In this document: in pieces, positions 10,701-24,686 of the stretch
How positions within the stretch are numbered: position 1 is the stretch's first letter
How the letters are laid out: the number at the start of each line of letters is the position of its first letter
DNA from: Anoplopoma fimbria
Lineage: Eukaryota > Chordata > Actinopteri > Perciformes > Anoplopomatidae
DNA length: 64,000 bases
Direction: 5' to 3'
Assembly: GCF_027596085.1 (NCBI RefSeq)
Contig: NC_072471.1
Location: forward strand, 8,931,539-8,995,538
Translations under genes and position numbers: made by a program
The notes under the pieces: model-generated
The model's input: only the letters and a program-made list of their open reading frames with translations
Told to the model about the DNA's origin: nothing
The model's database searches: none

Positions 10701-13487
10701 TGGGATCTTTACAGTGAAACCTCAGGGTAAACTTAACAACATTTTGAGAGAATGATTATCCATATTTACTGCTCTGTAGAGAACCGAGAGCTAAGACTAT
10801 CATGATAATGAGTGACTTTTCTCCCCTCTGTTGGATTGGTTGGGCTTGAGGCTTGAGGAGCCATTCTGCTGCTGGTGAAATTTTCAGAGATTACATTTGC
10901 TCTTCGTTATCTCTTAAATTAACTCATTACCTTGACATCCTTCTTTCCCTCCCTGGAAACAGATTGGCCTTGAATTTCTAATGAAACATGGCTGTCCCGC
11001 CACGTCCCATGTGCGAGGCGAACGATTTCAGCGCAGGCCTTAAACTCTCGTGCCTGTTCTCGCCATTGATTTTGACTCCAAAGCCAGATGAATAACCTTG
11101 AGGGGGTTATTGAAAAAATGATGGAGAATACCAAGATAAGAGCTCTGGCATAAAATAAAAAGCCTATCTGTGTATCTTCTGAAATGAAATTCTATCAAAC
11201 TGGCAGCATGAATTTTTTTTGTTTCTTGATCATATCATTGAAGCTATCCTGAAAAGTAGGCCTGGTGTTAAAGAGTTTTCCTGATTGTCGGAATCTGTTT
11301 TTTGCTGTGTCCACCAGAAAATTGGGAGTTTGTCAAGGTAAAACAGTGCTGGTGTAAGAAAAAAATGGTGTAAATGTTGTTTATGTCATTTCTGCAATAG
11401 GTTTCTGGAGGTCAAGTTGCCAATTAGCATTGTCATTCTTTATCTCCTGTGGTATCTCAAAATGGCTTGAGAGATACAATTTGCAAAACGCTGCCCATAA
11501 AGTCCACCATGGTTGCACTGTCAATTGAGTTCAATCAGCCCAACTAGGCAAAACATTTTAGTCCTGTCAATCACATCCTTTTCCTTGAAGCTTACACTAA
11601 TTGCATATGCAAATTGCCCAAGATTATGAGTGTGCACCCGCTGTAGGGTTTTGGTGATTGCGAGGTGCGATAATGACGGATTTCCTCACATTCATTTCTT
11701 ACACGTTGTTAATGGAGAGGCAGCCACTTGCCAATGTGGATTATGCATGCATTGTGCATTGCAAAACAAACTTTGCAAGTCTGCCGACATTCACGAAAAG
11801 TATTCCAATTAAAAGTGGTTGCCAGGCTTATTATTACCAGTGCTGGAAATTAACTTTTTGACTCACTGACTAATGGGACTGCTAGATGGAAAAAAACAGG
11901 AACCGAGAACCGAGAACAAGGTACAACAACAAAAGCAGCCGAGGGCAAATTAGGATTTAGGAGCCATGTGATCAGTCCTGAGGTGCAGAGATCTTTTAAC
12001 AAGCTCAGGAAGCCGACTTGCTTTGAAAAGAGCTGACAACAACAACAACGTGTGACCACTGAGATGGCAACAAAAAGCCAAAGCTTCACCAGGAAGGCAA
12101 CAAAACAGATACCGAAACAGTTACATCCATTCGGCAATCAAAGACGCTGCAGTCCAAAATCAATGACTCACTTTGTTTGTTCCTCATTTTTGTTGCAGAA
12201 GTGTGTGGCTGCAGGGGATGGAATTATCCTCCAAAATCCAAAATCCATTTGATTTATAAGAATTTCAGTCCGTTTCACTGTGTAACATAACGAGCTATTA
12301 TCTGGCGAAGACACCTCGGCTCTCTCAGAAAAAGGTGTTGAACCTTTTTCAGTGGCAGCAGGAAGGGTAACTTCTATTTCAGAGAATCTCACAAGCAACT
12401 CAACCCCCGCAGCACTTCTGGACCTGCTCACAGCTTATGAGACGGTTCAATCAATAACTCCGGAGCCCGTCCTCCCGCTATGGCTGGCCAACCCGCTAAA
12501 GGCCCCCGGGGGGCCGACGATCCAGACAAACAAAGACAGATATCCCTGCACAGTCTACTGACACGTGTGATAGTTTTAAATCAATAGAATACGCTTTCAT
12601 AACACCATTGAGGCTCATTATGATCAAGGGTTTGCTGAGGAGCAGGTGCAATGAGGCGTCACAACCACTAGATACTGCTGCATCCTGAAATCTGGCAAGA
12701 CAGTATTGCGTAGCAGACTCTCGTAACAGCACCTGAGGAGATATCATAACCGCTTCAAACCCAACATGTTTCATTCATAATTTGTCTTGAAAAGAAAGCA
12801 GAATTAACGTGCAGAACGTCAGCACTAATTAAATGTCTCTCAATTTAGTTTTTGAATAACTTATGGACCAGGCCGCCGAGCGTCAAAATCTGCATCACTG
12901 CCGACACATTAATTCCTGAAGAGCTGTTAGCATCTCTTAATTGGCCAAGTTCCACATTGGTGCACAGAGATTTCAATTTCGAGAACACAAATTGCGTCAT
13001 AATTTGAAAAATTGCAAAAATCAAGATACTCTACTTTAATCAGGAATTTACTCTCGACTAGTCAGGCAGTGACAAATTAATTAATGAGATATGTGAGGAA
13101 TCTTTTTTACCGGAGAAGCTTAAATTCCCAGAAATGTGTCCCTTCAGGCGGTTAAATTACTGTTTGGCTTAATTTGCCAGCCCGTTGTTGGTGTTTGCAG
13201 TTGATGTGATTGAAGTTCTGGTCAAAAAACACTCTTTTTTTTCTTGCATCCTGACTGAAAATCCTCAGTTGCTGATTGCCCCCGTATCTCCGAGGTTTGC
13301 CAGTAAATGATGTTGTCCCTCTGTGTTGTTGCACTGTTTCTCTCTGTGTACAGTAAACACAGCCAGTGACTCATGACTCCATCCCAAGTGTTGGGGTCAC
13401 TCCATGCTAACTGGCCCTCTGTTTACCCTCAGTCTACCTCCTCCTATCTCCTCTTCGCTATCTCTCCCCCTGTCTCACTCCGTCCAC

Positions 13488-13489
<2 letters not shown>
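10701..13489. other. Single-copy non-coding DNA, no gene seen
   Basis: No exon or RNA gene recognised. The stretch 12,840-13,180 contains repeated TTAATT-type cores (for example TAATTA at 13078-13083) in balanced sequence and is a candidate conserved element. Short ACAAC runs occur near 12,040. Confidence 0.45.

Positions 13490-13559
<70 letters not shown>
13490..13559. repeat. (TC)n microsatellite
   Basis: About 35 uninterrupted TC units. They produce long SLSL or RERE open frames in other reading frames that are not genes. Confidence 0.98.
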
Positions 13560-13561
<2 letters not shown>

Positions 13562-16500
13562 GTATAATCCTTTCTCTGGATGCATCCATAAAGGGATTCG
13601 GTGGAAAACACACAGCCACAGGGCAGCGTCTGGTTGGTTGAATTTGCAGGATGTGCTCCAAATTGATATGTTTAGAGCAGGCAAATAAAGACGTTCACCA
13701 TCTTTTCACATTGGAACATAATACCATTCATTTAATGTCTTTTAAAATTGTCCCACGGAGGCATCAGATGTCTTTGAATGACTGGATTACATGGTTATAA
13801 TAACATACATATTAGTTTTTGATTATGACCTAGATTCTTGAACAGATTTTGGATCGTCACAATGACTGAAGAGTAAGTGAATCAAGCTTTCCTGAATCTT
13901 CTGTTTCAAGTCCCTCCCATTAGCCAAATTCTTCAACCCAGATTCTCTGATAATCTTATTCAAAACATGATTTGCTGTTGTTCACAGGCTTAACGGGGCA
14001 GTGGCTCCCGTAATCTGATACAGCCAGGGAACTAGTCTTTTAAATGTTGAATCGATACCTAGCTAAATACGCCGGGTCTTGGGGTCTTGGTGGTGAGCCA
14101 GCATGTGGATCAAAATGACTCCTCGCCTGTTGATAAAAATAAACTTGATGCTCAGTTAGTCAGTGCATAGCTGCGTTCTGCCCTATTTCAACCTTGTAGG
14201 AGCTGCACTACTTTCTCACTTCCTATGAGGTCGACCTCCACAGGCTCGGTGATGCCGTCTGTGACGAAGACGGAGTGTGTTAATGACATGGTGGGACGAT
14301 GGTACCAGGGATTAAGAGCTCTGCTTTAAAATGCTACCCTCTCAAACACGCATTTATTGTCTGTGACTCAGAGCAGGTAATGATATTATGCTTATCTATG
14401 ATTTAATATTTGCATATGGATGATTCACCCATTAGGGAAAAACTGAATAAATGTGCATAGAGACATAATGAATGCAGGTGAATCCATACAGGTCTCAAGG
14501 GGTCAGTTTATGGTTTGATTAGTATGATAATGATGTGATCTTAACACAGCTGAATACATATGGGAGAATTTGGTGAGACGTGTTCGACAGCACTCGCCCC
14601 CAGCATCATCAAAATGAGAAAATATCTTTTAGGATTATAATTTTCTTATCCCTTTAGAGTCCCCGAGTCTCAGAAAATCTATGCCAAAAAACACTAGAGC
14701 ACAATATCTTGCCAAAACACCAAACAAGCAAATTAACAGAAATGCGTTTCCCTGTTATTCGCTGGATATTTTGTCTCATCGGAAAAGATAAAAGATAAAA
14801 CCCAGTAGAAAAGAGTTCAGTTAATGGAGAAAAATGTGACTGGTGACTATGGGTAACAAGTGGACCCCAAGAGGGTCATGAAGCACGGATTTACAGAGAC
14901 TGTGTTGCAGTCTTACAACTCTAAGGTGCATAAATCTGCGTGAAAAGCAGTTTAAACAAATCGTCTCCCATGTTTGTACCCTTTAAGGAAACAAGACACT
15001 TCCCTGCTCAGCCAATGCAACGCACTCTGTTGCAGAGCCGGATGCTAAATGCCTGATTAACCAGAGACGCAGGAGCAGAGTCCGATTCAGCACCACAGCC
15101 TAATGGACAGCTCCCTACCTCATCTGCAGCAGCTCTTAAAGTTAAAGCCGACTTTACAGAAACTTTCTCATTAAGTTGTGTTAAAAGTGGAGTGCATAGA
15201 TGCAGCGAGTCCCAGACCCCTCCATCCTTTTTTTGGGGGGCCGGGGGGTCACCTTCTGTCCCACCATCAGCTAGGGAGTCAGTGTGTCAGATGTTTTATT
15301 CAACACAGCTGCATGTATTTTTTGGCACCTGGCTGCCTCATCAGAGAGGGGTGGATGGGTATTGTGGGTCTCCAGAACGGGGTTCACGATTGCTTCATGT
15401 TTTTCCAAACCTGCCGGACCACCACAGCAACATCAAACAAGCAGAACACCTGTTTCCAGACAGAGTTCCTCGTTCAGCAGCCGCTCAGATGAAAGGACCG
15501 GAAAGTTTCTGACTAGGGTTTGGGGGTGGAAATTGCATCAAGATCAAAGCCGTGGCGTTGTTTAAATGGCGGAACAGAATGGTTTTCAATTGATGAATGT
15601 TTCCAGGTCTGTGTGTGTGTGATGAGGACAGCTCGGTTTGTGCTGTTGGGGACATGTGGCCCGTTTGCGACCTCAAAACCTGTATTTTTTTAGCACAATT
15701 AGAGTTGTAACTAAACAAGATGTAATTTCTGCAATGTGTAGAATATAAGGGGTGAACTGCACACTTAATGACAGGATATTAGATTATTGTATAAACTTTA
15801 AGATGATGCAAGGACCTCAGCATCCCATGACTATGATTTCTTCTTCAATTGTCCTTTATTTAGCAAATACATTGTTATCATGTCAATTTAAGGATTAATC
15901 CTCATTAAAAAACGTGTTGGCCGTTGTGTCGTTCACAGACAGCTGAATTAACACAAAAAAATTAAAATAACTCTCTGTTTTTTATATCATGAACAGATAT
16001 GAGCAGACAGAGCGGACACACCCGGTGCTAATTTTCTCTTTAATAATCATCATATTGTAATGAGAATACGCTTGGTAATCTGTCGCATCAATCAAAGGCT
16101 AATACTGCCACAAAAATCAAACGGCTGATTTACAAAAGCTGGCATCAACACGGCCTTTATTCTGCATCTTTGGGTTTTGACGGGCACAAGAAAATAAAGG
16201 CAAAGCTCTCATGTATTTCAATATTAATACCTATTTAATAAACTGTAATACTACTTTAAATGCAGTTATGTAATGTTTTAGCTGAAGGAGGACCAAAGGG
16301 CAACACTAATTTTACACATCAGTTAGTGTTGCATCATTTAATTCTCATTAATAAACGCCTGTAGCTCACTCGGTTGGGGCCAAACAGTTGTAGATGATTG
16401 TACGGTAGCTGGACTGTGCCAATCCTGGAGTAACTTTAATAAACTGCTGCTTTTCTGGAGAGTTGATGCAAACTGTATGGTCAAAATATTCTCTTTTAAT

Positions 16501-16883
16501 TCTGTGAAGAGTTAGAAAAAATACAGATCTCTTTCTCATCCATAGAGACTCAGTCTCAAAGCCCCATGCTGAATTTTACAGCCACTGAAATGTCAAAATT
16601 TCCATGTTGTCACTTACAGAGAGAGACAGACACTGGCTGAAATTCTGGGGCTTGTGTTTGAAGTTTATCCCCCCAGAGAAAGACGGTCTTTCATTTCCTT
16701 TTTTCTCCACTCCACTGTGAGGATATCAGCAAAGTGAAGAGAACCACGGACAATATACAAACTGGATTATCAAACTTCAGGTGGATATCTCCAGCCTGCA
16801 TACATGATGGCCCAAAACATTAAAATGCTGAAATTTGCATTGTATCCTCTCAAATGAAAAGTGAATAAAAAACAGAATAATCG
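13560..16883. other. Single-copy non-coding DNA, no gene seen
   Basis: No gene, RNA or clear repeat. Overlapping open frames at 15,178-15,565 lack recognisable domains. The AT-rich block 16,020-16,110 resembles conserved non-coding sequence in style only. Confidence 0.45.
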
Positions 16884-16903
16884 AGTGTGTGTGTGTGTGT
16901 GTG
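16884..16903. repeat. (GT)n microsatellite, short
   Basis: Ten GT units, followed by a second short GTGTGT group. Confidence 0.9.
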
Positions 16904-18019
16904 CATAAAAGTGTGTACGTAATACTGCTTTTGGACCTTATCAGCATATAAATGGTTGCTAAGGGTGCACTCTAAGAGGGTGTAAAGGAAGTCAGTAGAT
17001 TAATTTGACTTGCTCTAACCACCTTTCAATAATCACACTTTACGTTAAAATGTCACCCTTATGTTTGAAAACTGATTAAATGTGGAAAACAGGATGCAAT
17101 GAAGAGACAAACTGAGCAATGCTTAGTTAAAAAGTAACAAAATCCGATTGATAGTCCTGCAAAACAAAAGATTAAGAGGTTTTTTTTCCCCCCAGCGATG
17201 AGTTCTTCTGAGTTTGAAAATTGAGCAAAGACAACACACCATGAAATGCCATCGCATCAAGCAAAGCACTCTCCAACGGCCAAAACACAACATGTCCCTT
17301 CTTCCTCTAATTCACCATAAAATGATTTTCGTCCCCCTTTGGTAGAGTCTCCACTGAGGTTAGCAGCCATGGTTCCGCAAATATTCATTAGGCGTAAAAT
17401 ACGAAATCAGAGCGATTCACTGGCACCAGCCACCTTCTGCCCTGTCAATTTCAATGCGTGTCGTATCCGTAATTCATTCGGTCGAAGTAATGGGATTGAA
17501 CCACTGTTGTAGTGGCAACCTTCAATAACGGCAACTCCAATAATGGACTGAGCCCCTTTTATCCAGAGCATGCCCTGCTCCTACATCAATGGTAATGGTT
17601 TCTCCTTCATCAAAGTGTAGTAATACTGTATGCCGCGCAGTTTTCTCTTCACGCTCATTAAGCCTGCCTTCAGCCAACTGAACATCTTCTTTGTACTCTT
17701 GCCTCATATATTTATGAGTAATAGAAAGCACATGAGATGCATCCTAATAGAGTTGAGGATGATGCAAGATTGTATTATTGATTGTTGCACAGTTCAGTTA
17801 GTACATAAAAGGAAAAATCCGTCCTAAGATACGTCCTTGTATAAAATGTTATTATTTTACGATTTTTCAACTGTAAAATGTGCCACTCAGTACCCTATAT
17901 ATCGGTTACACAAACTCAACAGACTCTTATAAAGAAGAAAAAGCGGACGTTAAATAATCAGATTTTTTAAAGTATTTTTTTGAACATACAGTCTCTTTCA
18001 GGCTTTAATAATAAAAGGT
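16904..18019. other. Single-copy non-coding DNA
   Basis: No gene or repeat recognised. The part 17,370-17,500 is richer in CpG than its flanks but has no exon signals. Confidence 0.45.
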
Positions 18020-18343
18020 AATGGCAATGACTTATGTTTACATGAACACTAATATTCTATGTTTACTCAAATTTGATATGGGTCAAGTAAACAGCATATT
18101 TCATTTTAATATTTTAAATTTGGCCTTATTAATGTAGCATTTTCTGATTAAAACATTAGATATATGCCGGTAATTTTCCGGTTTTAGGAGCATTCTTTCA
18201 GCATGTATATAACACATTTAGAATCTGTAAATTGGAGTATACATGCCTGCATGTAAACACGAATATTAGTGGAATATAAGTTTAGGAAGAATATTATCTT
18301 TTTTGAAGTGCAAAAGAACGGATTGTTTTGTGCATGTAGTCAA
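18020..18343. mobile_element. Diverged MITE-like repeat, probably hAT type
   Basis: An imperfect inverted repeat links 18048-18066 (ACTAATATTC, two bases, TGTTTAC) with 18253-18270 (GTAAACA, one base, GAATATTAGT). The segment also holds phrases I recall from a teleost DNA-transposon family whose copies mention TTTACATG and end near GTGCATGTAGTC. Exact ends and target duplication could not be fixed. It has no coding capacity. Confidence 0.45.
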
Positions 18344-19979
18344 GGTTGCTAACATTAGATTAATCGTTTATCCACCTAACATTGTTATATCAGTTTACCA
18401 CTTAAATCATCAACACCTACCAAATAGATAATTAGCTTATCTTAAGGCTGGATGATTTTGTTCATTTTCATCAATTACAACAACCAGTTAATCTCCAGAT
18501 CGAAACTTCAGTTTTCCAAAGTGAAGTCATTACAGTGTTATCCTTTAGGGATTCCTCAGAAAAAAATGGTCCCGAGGAAAAAACACAATTTTGCATGTTT
18601 TTGACAGTCTCACTGAAGTGGGACGGACCTGATGAGGGAGTGACTGACTTTATATATCAAAATACTCAATAAATGTCTAATAATACGATCCTATATCAAT
18701 ATCCTAACGAGGCCAATAACCACTTTACTGTATAAAGATACAATTGATTTAATAGCTTGTCAGAGCAATGGAGATGCTGCCAAAAAGGAGCAAAGGGAAG
18801 GAATGGAAGACATGAGTGTCCATGAGCAGCCGTTGATGAATTACATGGCGGAGGGTTTGATTAGCTTTTTATCTGCTCACGGGACTCTTGGGGGATGAAC
18901 TGAGATTGATGGGCTGCTCTGAGCTGACATGGTGTTGTTTATTTGGACGCTGCACACTTGGCTGGAATGCAGCGTGCCGCGGAAAGATGAGCAGCAAAAG
19001 GCCACGCTCTCAGCGCGCTAACAGCCCTTGTCCTCTTTGGTAGACTCACTTGTCTTAGTTATTTTTAAGGAAGCTGTAAAGCCGGAAAAATGTCAAAAGA
19101 GCTGGCACATTTTCTCTTTGGTGAAATAGAATCAGCACCTATGAGGAAAAACCCAATGTTGGCACAACTATTTCCAGTTTGCTGACCTAGAGAGGTCATG
19201 GGAGTGTCTTAGTGATGTGCATTCATGATGTGGTAATCACAAAATCGATGCACGAGAACAGTATTGATCGCCTGCATTTAGTCCCATCATGTACAGGTGT
19301 TATCTTTGCCGCCATGAGGGGGAAGCACTCATACCATGCAATTGATTTTCCTTAAGGTTCAAGGTCACCTTGAGGCATAAAAAATCTAGTTGATATGTAA
19401 TAAGATGATGATTGAAAACCAGGATTAAGTATACATGTGTTACATGCAGAGATATATTTTAGGGATAATGAACGTTTTGGAACACCTCAGGTTATTTACA
19501 GTGCGCCAGAAATAAGTCAAAGATAATCACATGTGAGTAATCACATTTACCTGATGAAACAGAATCTTGGACGAAGTCCCTTTGGAATAGAAAACACAGT
19601 GAACGTTAGAGGATAAAGTGATTAATTACTTGGCCTGATTGCAAACATAGCTTGTAATCAGTATTTTATAAATATATCTAATCGTGTCGTCAACATAAGT
19701 GACATATATGACTCACATATACAAGCATTGATGAAAATAAAATATAAAGTAGAGTGAAGGTTTGTTTTAAGGTGCTTAGCAGTTGGCTTCTCAGAGTTTC
19801 ACCACTGTTTGAGTTCTTAAAAAAAGCCTTTTGTTAACTAAGATTCATTGGAGATGCCGAGTCATTCAAGAACTCCTCATTGTTGTGCGGCAGATAGTAA
19901 TTACGTTCCCTTAGAGATAACAACAGTTTTCAAAAAATTGCAACCATAAATCATCTTTACAAAACACACATTTGTTCAC
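18344..19979. other. Single-copy non-coding DNA
   Basis: No gene recognised. The block 18,770-19,100 is more GC-balanced than its flanks and contains GC-rich motifs (CCGCGG near 18,978; AGCGCGCT near 19,013), without exon signals. Confidence 0.45.
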
Positions 19980-20014
19980 TTTTTTTTCCACATTTTTTTT
20001 TTTTTTTTTTTTTT
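19980..20014. repeat. Poly-T tract
   Basis: Two T runs of 8 and 22 bases separated by CCACA. No adjacent retroelement body was recognised, so it is not clearly a poly-A tail. Confidence 0.9.
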
Positions 20015-23000
20015 GATTCCTCTTTGTGGTGTGATTTGAATACACTCCAAGTGGAAAGCTGCAGCAGGAAGGGAGGTGTGCTGTTTACATGTTTCTGCTG
20101 TAGGTGATGACCAAATATTTGTGCATCTCTTCCCCCTGTTTGTGCAACTCTGAAGAGCTAAAATCACAAAGGAGAACGGTGTTTTTTTGTTTTGTTTTTA
20201 CCAATATGGCAGAACCACACTCCACCCCGTGCATGTGCGGTCTGTCAACATCCATTTCCTTCACTTAGAGCTAATGGCCTGTATTGAGCAGCAAGCAGGC
20301 GTGCTCCAAACAGAAGCCAGAGCTAAACAACCATGCCTAATAATAAAGCCTAGTATTTCCTAAACAGGAATCGGTGCATCCAGAGTGTCGGAAACTGTTG
20401 GACTAATCGGCCTTGATGAAAGTCAATGCGCAAACCTCATATCTTCTCATATATTTATGGGATGGGGAAACCAAAGGGCTCATATGCTGGTAAAGTGGAT
20501 ATGGATTGATTTACAAAGTCTAAATCGCAGACACACATGATGAGGGGAGTATCAACCACTGATCGTTTTAACAATAAACATCAAGTTGTAGATTTAAATG
20601 CATCTCGCAGAAACAAGTACGTGATCATGTTTATTAAGTTCATATACATGCATCTGTTGACGTTCATCTATCCTTTTTCTAGTCTTTAAATGTTAATATT
20701 TAAAGTAAACCTCCTGACATTTGATGTGTTGACCGTTATTTAAAGTACAAAAAAATGCAAAAGTCAAAATATTTTGAACAGTGCTTATGGCAGAGAGGCA
20801 TTTGAACTGTGAAAATGTTAACTACAGCTAAAATTGGCAGCGACACCAGCATCCTCCCCAGAGTCTATGGCCTATGGGTGTGATTAAGCAACACTGGCAT
20901 TTATTTGGACACCATCGCCGCTGTTGGTTCACGTTCAAATCGGTCATGTTTATCATGCCCTCGTTGTGGTTTTCCCTCATGCTGACAATGCCTTTAGCTT
21001 CATCGTCGTAGATGAGTTTCAGCCGCGTTGGGAGTCGTGAGCCTGTCCAATAGATGGCCAAACTGGTATTCGTGCCAATTGAAAAAACCTGCTTCTGAAT
21101 TGGATAAAAAGATTGACTATCTGACTTCAGGATCACCACAGAGCTCACAGAGCTTTATACCTGGAGCCTGTGTGTTCTCCAGGTAGTGCTGAAAGTCAGA
21201 ATTGGCAATGCGTAATCTCACTTGAATGAAATAAGATAAAATTTGGCCATAAAATTGACATTAGCTGACTTGCTCAAAGGGCTCCTGGTCCAGCCTTTGC
21301 ATTCGCTCCCCTTTTTATGATGGTTTCTGTGGTGCATCCAGACGAGCGTGGTGCAGTTGACAATATTTACCTTCTCAGTCTAGACAGCAGCTGTGTTTGG
21401 TGAGCTGAAGGCAATGGCTAACATCTAAGCTGCTGAATCTACTGTTCCCACAGGAAGCCTCTGAGAGACTCACCATATAACATCTCCCATCACAGCTTTG
21501 CATTTATATGCAAATGAGTATTAGTTAAGTGTCAGCCTTGAATTAGTTTTATGTAATCCTGCACTTTTTCTATCTCCCCTTCATCTCATCTGTAACAGTG
21601 TTATATTACACGTTGCTTTTTGGGTTTCTATCCGCAACACATAAAATATTCTGCTCTTAATCAAGTGACGATGAGGGAGAATCTGCAGTTTTTTGCTTTT
21701 GAAATGACTTCTTTTTCATCGGGTTGAAAGCTTCCCAGAATTGTTTTGCTTTAACGTTTGTGTCGGATTTCATTGAAATGCTGCAGTTTAATTTCAAACC
21801 AAGCTGATCCGTCTGTTTGCCTTGATTTTATTTGGAGAAAATCTTGAATTAGAAAGCTATGCAGTCTCTTAGCTCTACCTTTCAGCAGAAAATAATGAAA
21901 ACATGATTATTCTAGATCTCAAGTCCATTTGATGAGCGTTCAACCAACCTTAATGAGCAACAAAGAGAGCCACGTTTCCATCTGTGTAACCCACTTTTAA
22001 TTTCCTGATGCATTTTCTATGACTGAACACCAGGAAACCTCAGTTTTAGGTTAAAAAGAAGGTTAGCGTGGAATATGAGCCCACCCTTAAAAGTCCTAAG
22101 TGGTGGGATTTGACGTTGAGCCCAACATATGTTCAGATCTAATCAGCACAATATTCTTTTATGTTTTTTTTTTATTGTGCTATAACCCAAACCCCTTGAC
22201 ACATGATATAATAACATAATATAATATTCATCACACAGCATGCTGTTGACAAACTCTTGGATAACCACACTATTAATAATTGAAAAGGGCACAGGCTTCA
22301 ATGCAAACATAATGGCAGGCTGGGTTAGATGCATTGGCTACTAATATGTCAAATTGTGGTTTTTTCAAGACATTTAAGCGGTTTATAAAGTTTTAGTTTA
22401 AACACAATTTAAAAAAAACGGTTTGAAATCAAATATACTGTCTTTTTGCCATAAATCATATCTCTGAGGATGAAGGAATGATATGATATAAATAAATGAA
22501 TCTGTCTAAGGAGGCTGTCCCATTCTTCAAAGAGTGGTCAAACACTTAACCGGTCTCTGGTAATTCTTATGACGGCTGCCCAGACCTGTCAGCATCTATA
22601 ACCCTAAAAGTCCTCCGTGACGTCCATTCGACTCCTTGTAGGAGGAAGAGGAGGAGGAGATTTGGCAAAGGGGGCCAGTGATGCCATGAGATCGGAAGGT
22701 GCTTCCAGTTCACCACGGGCTAGAGCTTCCTCCACCCGGCCCCCCTGCTCTTCTTTTGGCTCCAAAAGCAGCAATAAAAAAAGGTCAAAGCATCATTCTC
22801 TGCTGCCTGCTGCGTTATTTGCCCTTTTCTGCTCGCCAAGATCCCCCGTTGACCTCCAGTGATATTTCCATCCCTCTTGGCTAAACTCTGGTGGCACTGA
22901 AAACAAGATTTAAGCTGTGTCCATGCTTTGTTCGCTACCTTTTTAACAACTATGGACACCCTAGTTTTTTTTTTTGTTCCATTTCAAACAGTCATTTAGT

Positions 23001-24100
23001 CCTTCTGGCTTTTATTGAGATTATAGACTGTATTGCAGGACCACAGGAAATAGATGAATTACCTCTGATGTAGTTCCTCTTATTGTGGGCTGTTTTCATT
23101 AGCCGTGCCTCTCTGCTCTCTTTGTGCCCTCACTGTGTCATTCTCTTGTGTGCTGTATTCTACCAGGCTATGATATTTAAACAGGGAGTCTAACAATGAC
23201 TGTATGAAACCGACGCTGTCCAGTGAAAGTCACGTATCTCCAAAAATGTCATGAGCTTAGAAGAACAACCCAGTTTATTTTAGCTTTAGCTTTAGAAGGA
23301 GGGACTTTTTTTTCTTTCAATACAAGAACACTTAACCATTCAGTTTATTTAATGAATCACCACATTTAGAAATAGGTCAAGTCTTCAACTGTAATGAAGT
23401 AAATCCAGGCAAAAGACATTGTCCCTCTTGTATTCCTCTTCACTGTATGTATTTGGGACGAAACTGAAATAGCAGAGTTCGAGTTCGAGAAGGACTTTGA
23501 TGGAGAGATTGTGCAAAAAAAAAACCAACTAAACAATATAATTACATCCGTATTTTTGGTACATTCAGTGTACTTGATTTATTTTTTCAAGTATGCTAAA
23601 GATATCTCCAAAAAGCTATGATAATGTTACATAATACCAATACGAAACTGAAGATAGCTGGGATTGATAATATATTCTAAATTATCCAACTGTTTCCCTC
23701 TGCTCATGATAATCAAATTTGGTCAAGTTTGATTCTGGTATCAACCTTGCGAATCCTAAATTTGGAGGACAGTATCTAGAACCTTTAATACTCAATCTAC
23801 CAGCATTCATAGCACAATATATATTGAATGATGACCGAGATACTGTAGCCCCACCTGCTGTACAGGAGCATACAATGTCCGATCCATGTTTTAGACACAC
23901 ACACACACACGAGGACAGATAGAGGGACCACATCATGTCTTAATATTTTTTAAAGCTGGATGCTTCTGCTCCTCTGCTCGTTAATTATGCATGCAACTGG
24001 CACACGGCAAGTTATTTATACTGTGGAGTGTGTTGCCCAACTGCCACGAATCCTCTGATTGGTGCAACTGCTTTTTCTAGGTCAGACAGTGGATCTAAGT
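20015..24100. other. Single-copy non-coding DNA, no gene seen
   Basis: No gene or RNA recognised. An octamer motif (ATGCAAAT) lies near 21,509. The open frames at 20,828-21,148 and 22,617-22,959 show no known domain. Confidence 0.45.
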
Positions 24101-24110
24101 CACACACAAA

Positions 24111-24152
<42 letters not shown>

Positions 24153-24157
24153 GACAA
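24101..24157. repeat. (CA)n microsatellite, compound
   Basis: A CA tract of about 18 units with CAAA interruptions at its left end and CAGA units at its right end. Confidence 0.95.
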
Positions 24158-24626
24158 ATATTCCCTTTCTCTCTCACACACAGCCAAATGCTTCCACTGG
24201 GGAAGGTGATGTGCATTATTCGCCCGGTTGCTCCTCTTCCTCCCCAATCTAAATATAAACATGACTCACAGCAGACGATGGCAATTGCACTGACTCAAGA
24301 TGGCGGCATACCTTCAGCGGTTCTTTACTAAGTCTGACACATGTCCTCCCTCCCCCATCAATTGGAGTTTTTTTTTCCTTCTTCTCTCGTTTGTCATTTA
24401 TTTATTTATCCGACTGCTTTAAAGACACACCCACATCTGTAACGGTATGTTCCTGCCTGTCAGGGGTAAACAGATAATAATTGCTGTTGCTTGGGAATAA
24501 TCTATAGGTAATAAACGCGCCACTGCCAGCTGCTGTGTGCTGCTCAGTGGCCCCCAGGGGTGCTGATCAGGTGGGTGCTCATCTGGCGGCTGCAGAGGAA
24601 GGATGACACTTGGCTCTGCCCCATCG

Positions 24627-24631
<5 letters not shown>

Positions 24632-24664
<33 letters not shown>

Positions 24665-24686
24665 GTCTCTCTTTCTTTCTCTCCGT
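24632..24686. repeat. (CT)n microsatellite, imperfect
   Basis: About 12 uninterrupted CT units, then CTGTCT and CTTT variants. Confidence 0.95.

Noticed and set aside
16362..16385. tRNA-like head (GTAGCTCACTCGG) near 16.36 kb
   Set aside because: Only an A-box-like motif is present. No B-box, no cloverleaf and no SINE body follow.
19980..20014. Poly-T tract as an antisense retroelement tail
   Set aside because: No retroelement body or target duplication was recognisable next to it.
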